Assembly: GCA_049304015.1 (NCBI GenBank)
Contig: JBAQNS010000017.1
Coordinates: 1-47,817, forward strand
Source: JAIFWN01 sp049304015
Lineage (GTDB): Bacteria; Patescibacteriota; Minisyncoccia; Phycocordibacterales; Zambryskibacteraceae
Reading direction: 5' to 3'
Length of the DNA stretch: 47,817 bases
Of this stretch, positions 47,568 to 47,817 are shown one piece after another. Each line of letters begins with the position of its first letter. The first letter of the stretch is position 1. The notes beneath the pieces are model-generated. The model was given only the letters and a program-made list of their open reading frames with translations, ran no database searches and was not told the origin of the DNA. A program made the translations under genes and the position numbers.

Positions 47568-47817
47568 GTAGAAGGTCGAATTGAGAGATAAGAGCGAGCC
47601 ATGCACCCAGAATCAAGAATGGTGCAAACGGTATCTCACTCTTCATTGTAAGCCCTTTTGCCCTCTTAAACAAAGAAAAACCGAGCTTCCCAAAGAGCAA
47701 TACTAGGATTGAGACAGAGGCTCCTATCCAGAAAGCCAAGGCAAAAGCAGATGCACCAAGTGAGCCTCCAAGAAGCAGTCCAATAGATAGACCAAGCTTT
47801 GCATCACCAAAACCCAT
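47545..47817 (-). CDS. Prepilin peptidase PilD (A24), C-terminal part, truncated by window
   Basis: The 90 residues in view are the C-terminal end of an A24 prepilin peptidase. The catalytic GxGD signature is GFGDAKL at the very start, followed by three membrane helices; EIPFAPFLILGAW is the family ending. The first aspartate and N-terminal helices lie beyond position 47817; the Met at the window edge is internal to the family motif, not a start. It processes the leaders of the downstream prepilins. Confidence 0.9.
   Translation of the reverse strand: MGFGDAKLGLSIGLLLGGSLGASAFALAFWIGASVSILVLLFGKLGFSLFKRAKGLTMKSEIPFAPFLILGAWLALISQFDLLHVKDFIN

Noticed and set aside
1..47817. CRISPR arrays, transposases, prophage or rRNA genes
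   Set aside because: No regularly spaced direct repeats, transposase or integrase motifs, phage structural genes or rRNA signatures were seen on either strand.
1..47817. UGA recoded as glycine, as in some CPR lineages
   Set aside because: TGA serves as a stop (for example at 36771-36773, overlapping the next ATG) and an RF2 gene is present.

Overview
The window looks like a chromosomal segment of a Candidate Phyla Radiation (Patescibacteria) bacterium, most likely of Parcubacteria type. This is inferred from gene content and style: an A+T-rich, tightly packed chromosome; several adjacent prepilin genes; a solute-binding protein next to secG and RNase J; LemA with DUF2207; an NAD-dependent DNA ligase with a degenerate zinc finger; a very short RF2; and many small nucleotide-handling genes, with few biosynthetic genes. 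UGA is a normal stop (the GT4 gene ends in TGA, and prfB is present). The species cannot be named from the sequence.

Layout. 1-5000 (minus): tRNA-Ser, a Nudix hydrolase, DUF2207 and LemA, then an ABC exporter with unusually high G+C and a consensus promoter. 5.1-10.2 kb (plus): secG, a family-5 solute-binding protein, RNase J and an MFS transporter. 10.2-13.7 kb: a transglutaminase-like protein, a DUF2914 membrane protein, a pseudouridine synthase, a two-helix membrane protein and a cyclophilin. 13.8-18.4 kb (minus): a methyltransferase, then a copper island (csoR, copA, HMA-DsbD-like membrane protein, cupredoxin) with a palindromic operator inside the csoR promoter. 18.4-23.1 kb: small accessory genes, tRNA-Gln and pyrD. 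23.1-34.3 kb (minus): a long co-directional block. In order of transcription it runs two tRNA-Thr genes, prfB, ftsE, ftsX, an ECF sigma factor, a small membrane protein, a DUF5666-like protein, a MacAB-like exporter (fusion protein, ATPase, permease), a type IV pilin, an FMN-binding protein, ApbE, and an RnfD-like/ferredoxin-reductase fusion. 34.3-40.4 kb: envelope genes (PAP2, DedA, two glycosyltransferases) and small genes. 40.4-45.2 kb: tRNA-Asp, initiator tRNA, a second CAU tRNA, then ligA-gatC-gatA and a HEPN-like membrane protein. 45.2-47.8 kb (minus): four minor prepilins and the 3' end of a prepilin peptidase gene.

Two system-level signals stand out. First, most operon-leading genes have a -10 hexamer, often extended as TGn, ending 6-7 nt before the ATG. 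Transcription would then start at or next to the start codon, so leaderless mRNAs appear to be the default here. The ABC exporter, the 37.5 kb gene, lemA and secG are exceptions. Second, a 29-bp element, identical at 24 positions and in the same spacing, precedes both the flavin electron-transfer operon (FMN-binding protein, ApbE, RnfD-FNR) and the membrane gene just downstream of the ECF sigma factor. It suggests one regulon joining a MacAB-like exporter to an extracytoplasmic flavin redox module.

A GC-rich short palindromic repeat recurs between the tRNA-Thr genes, in the 39.7 kb intergenic region and in frame inside prepilin leader peptides. All functional statements are from sequence reading only; no search or structure prediction was run.
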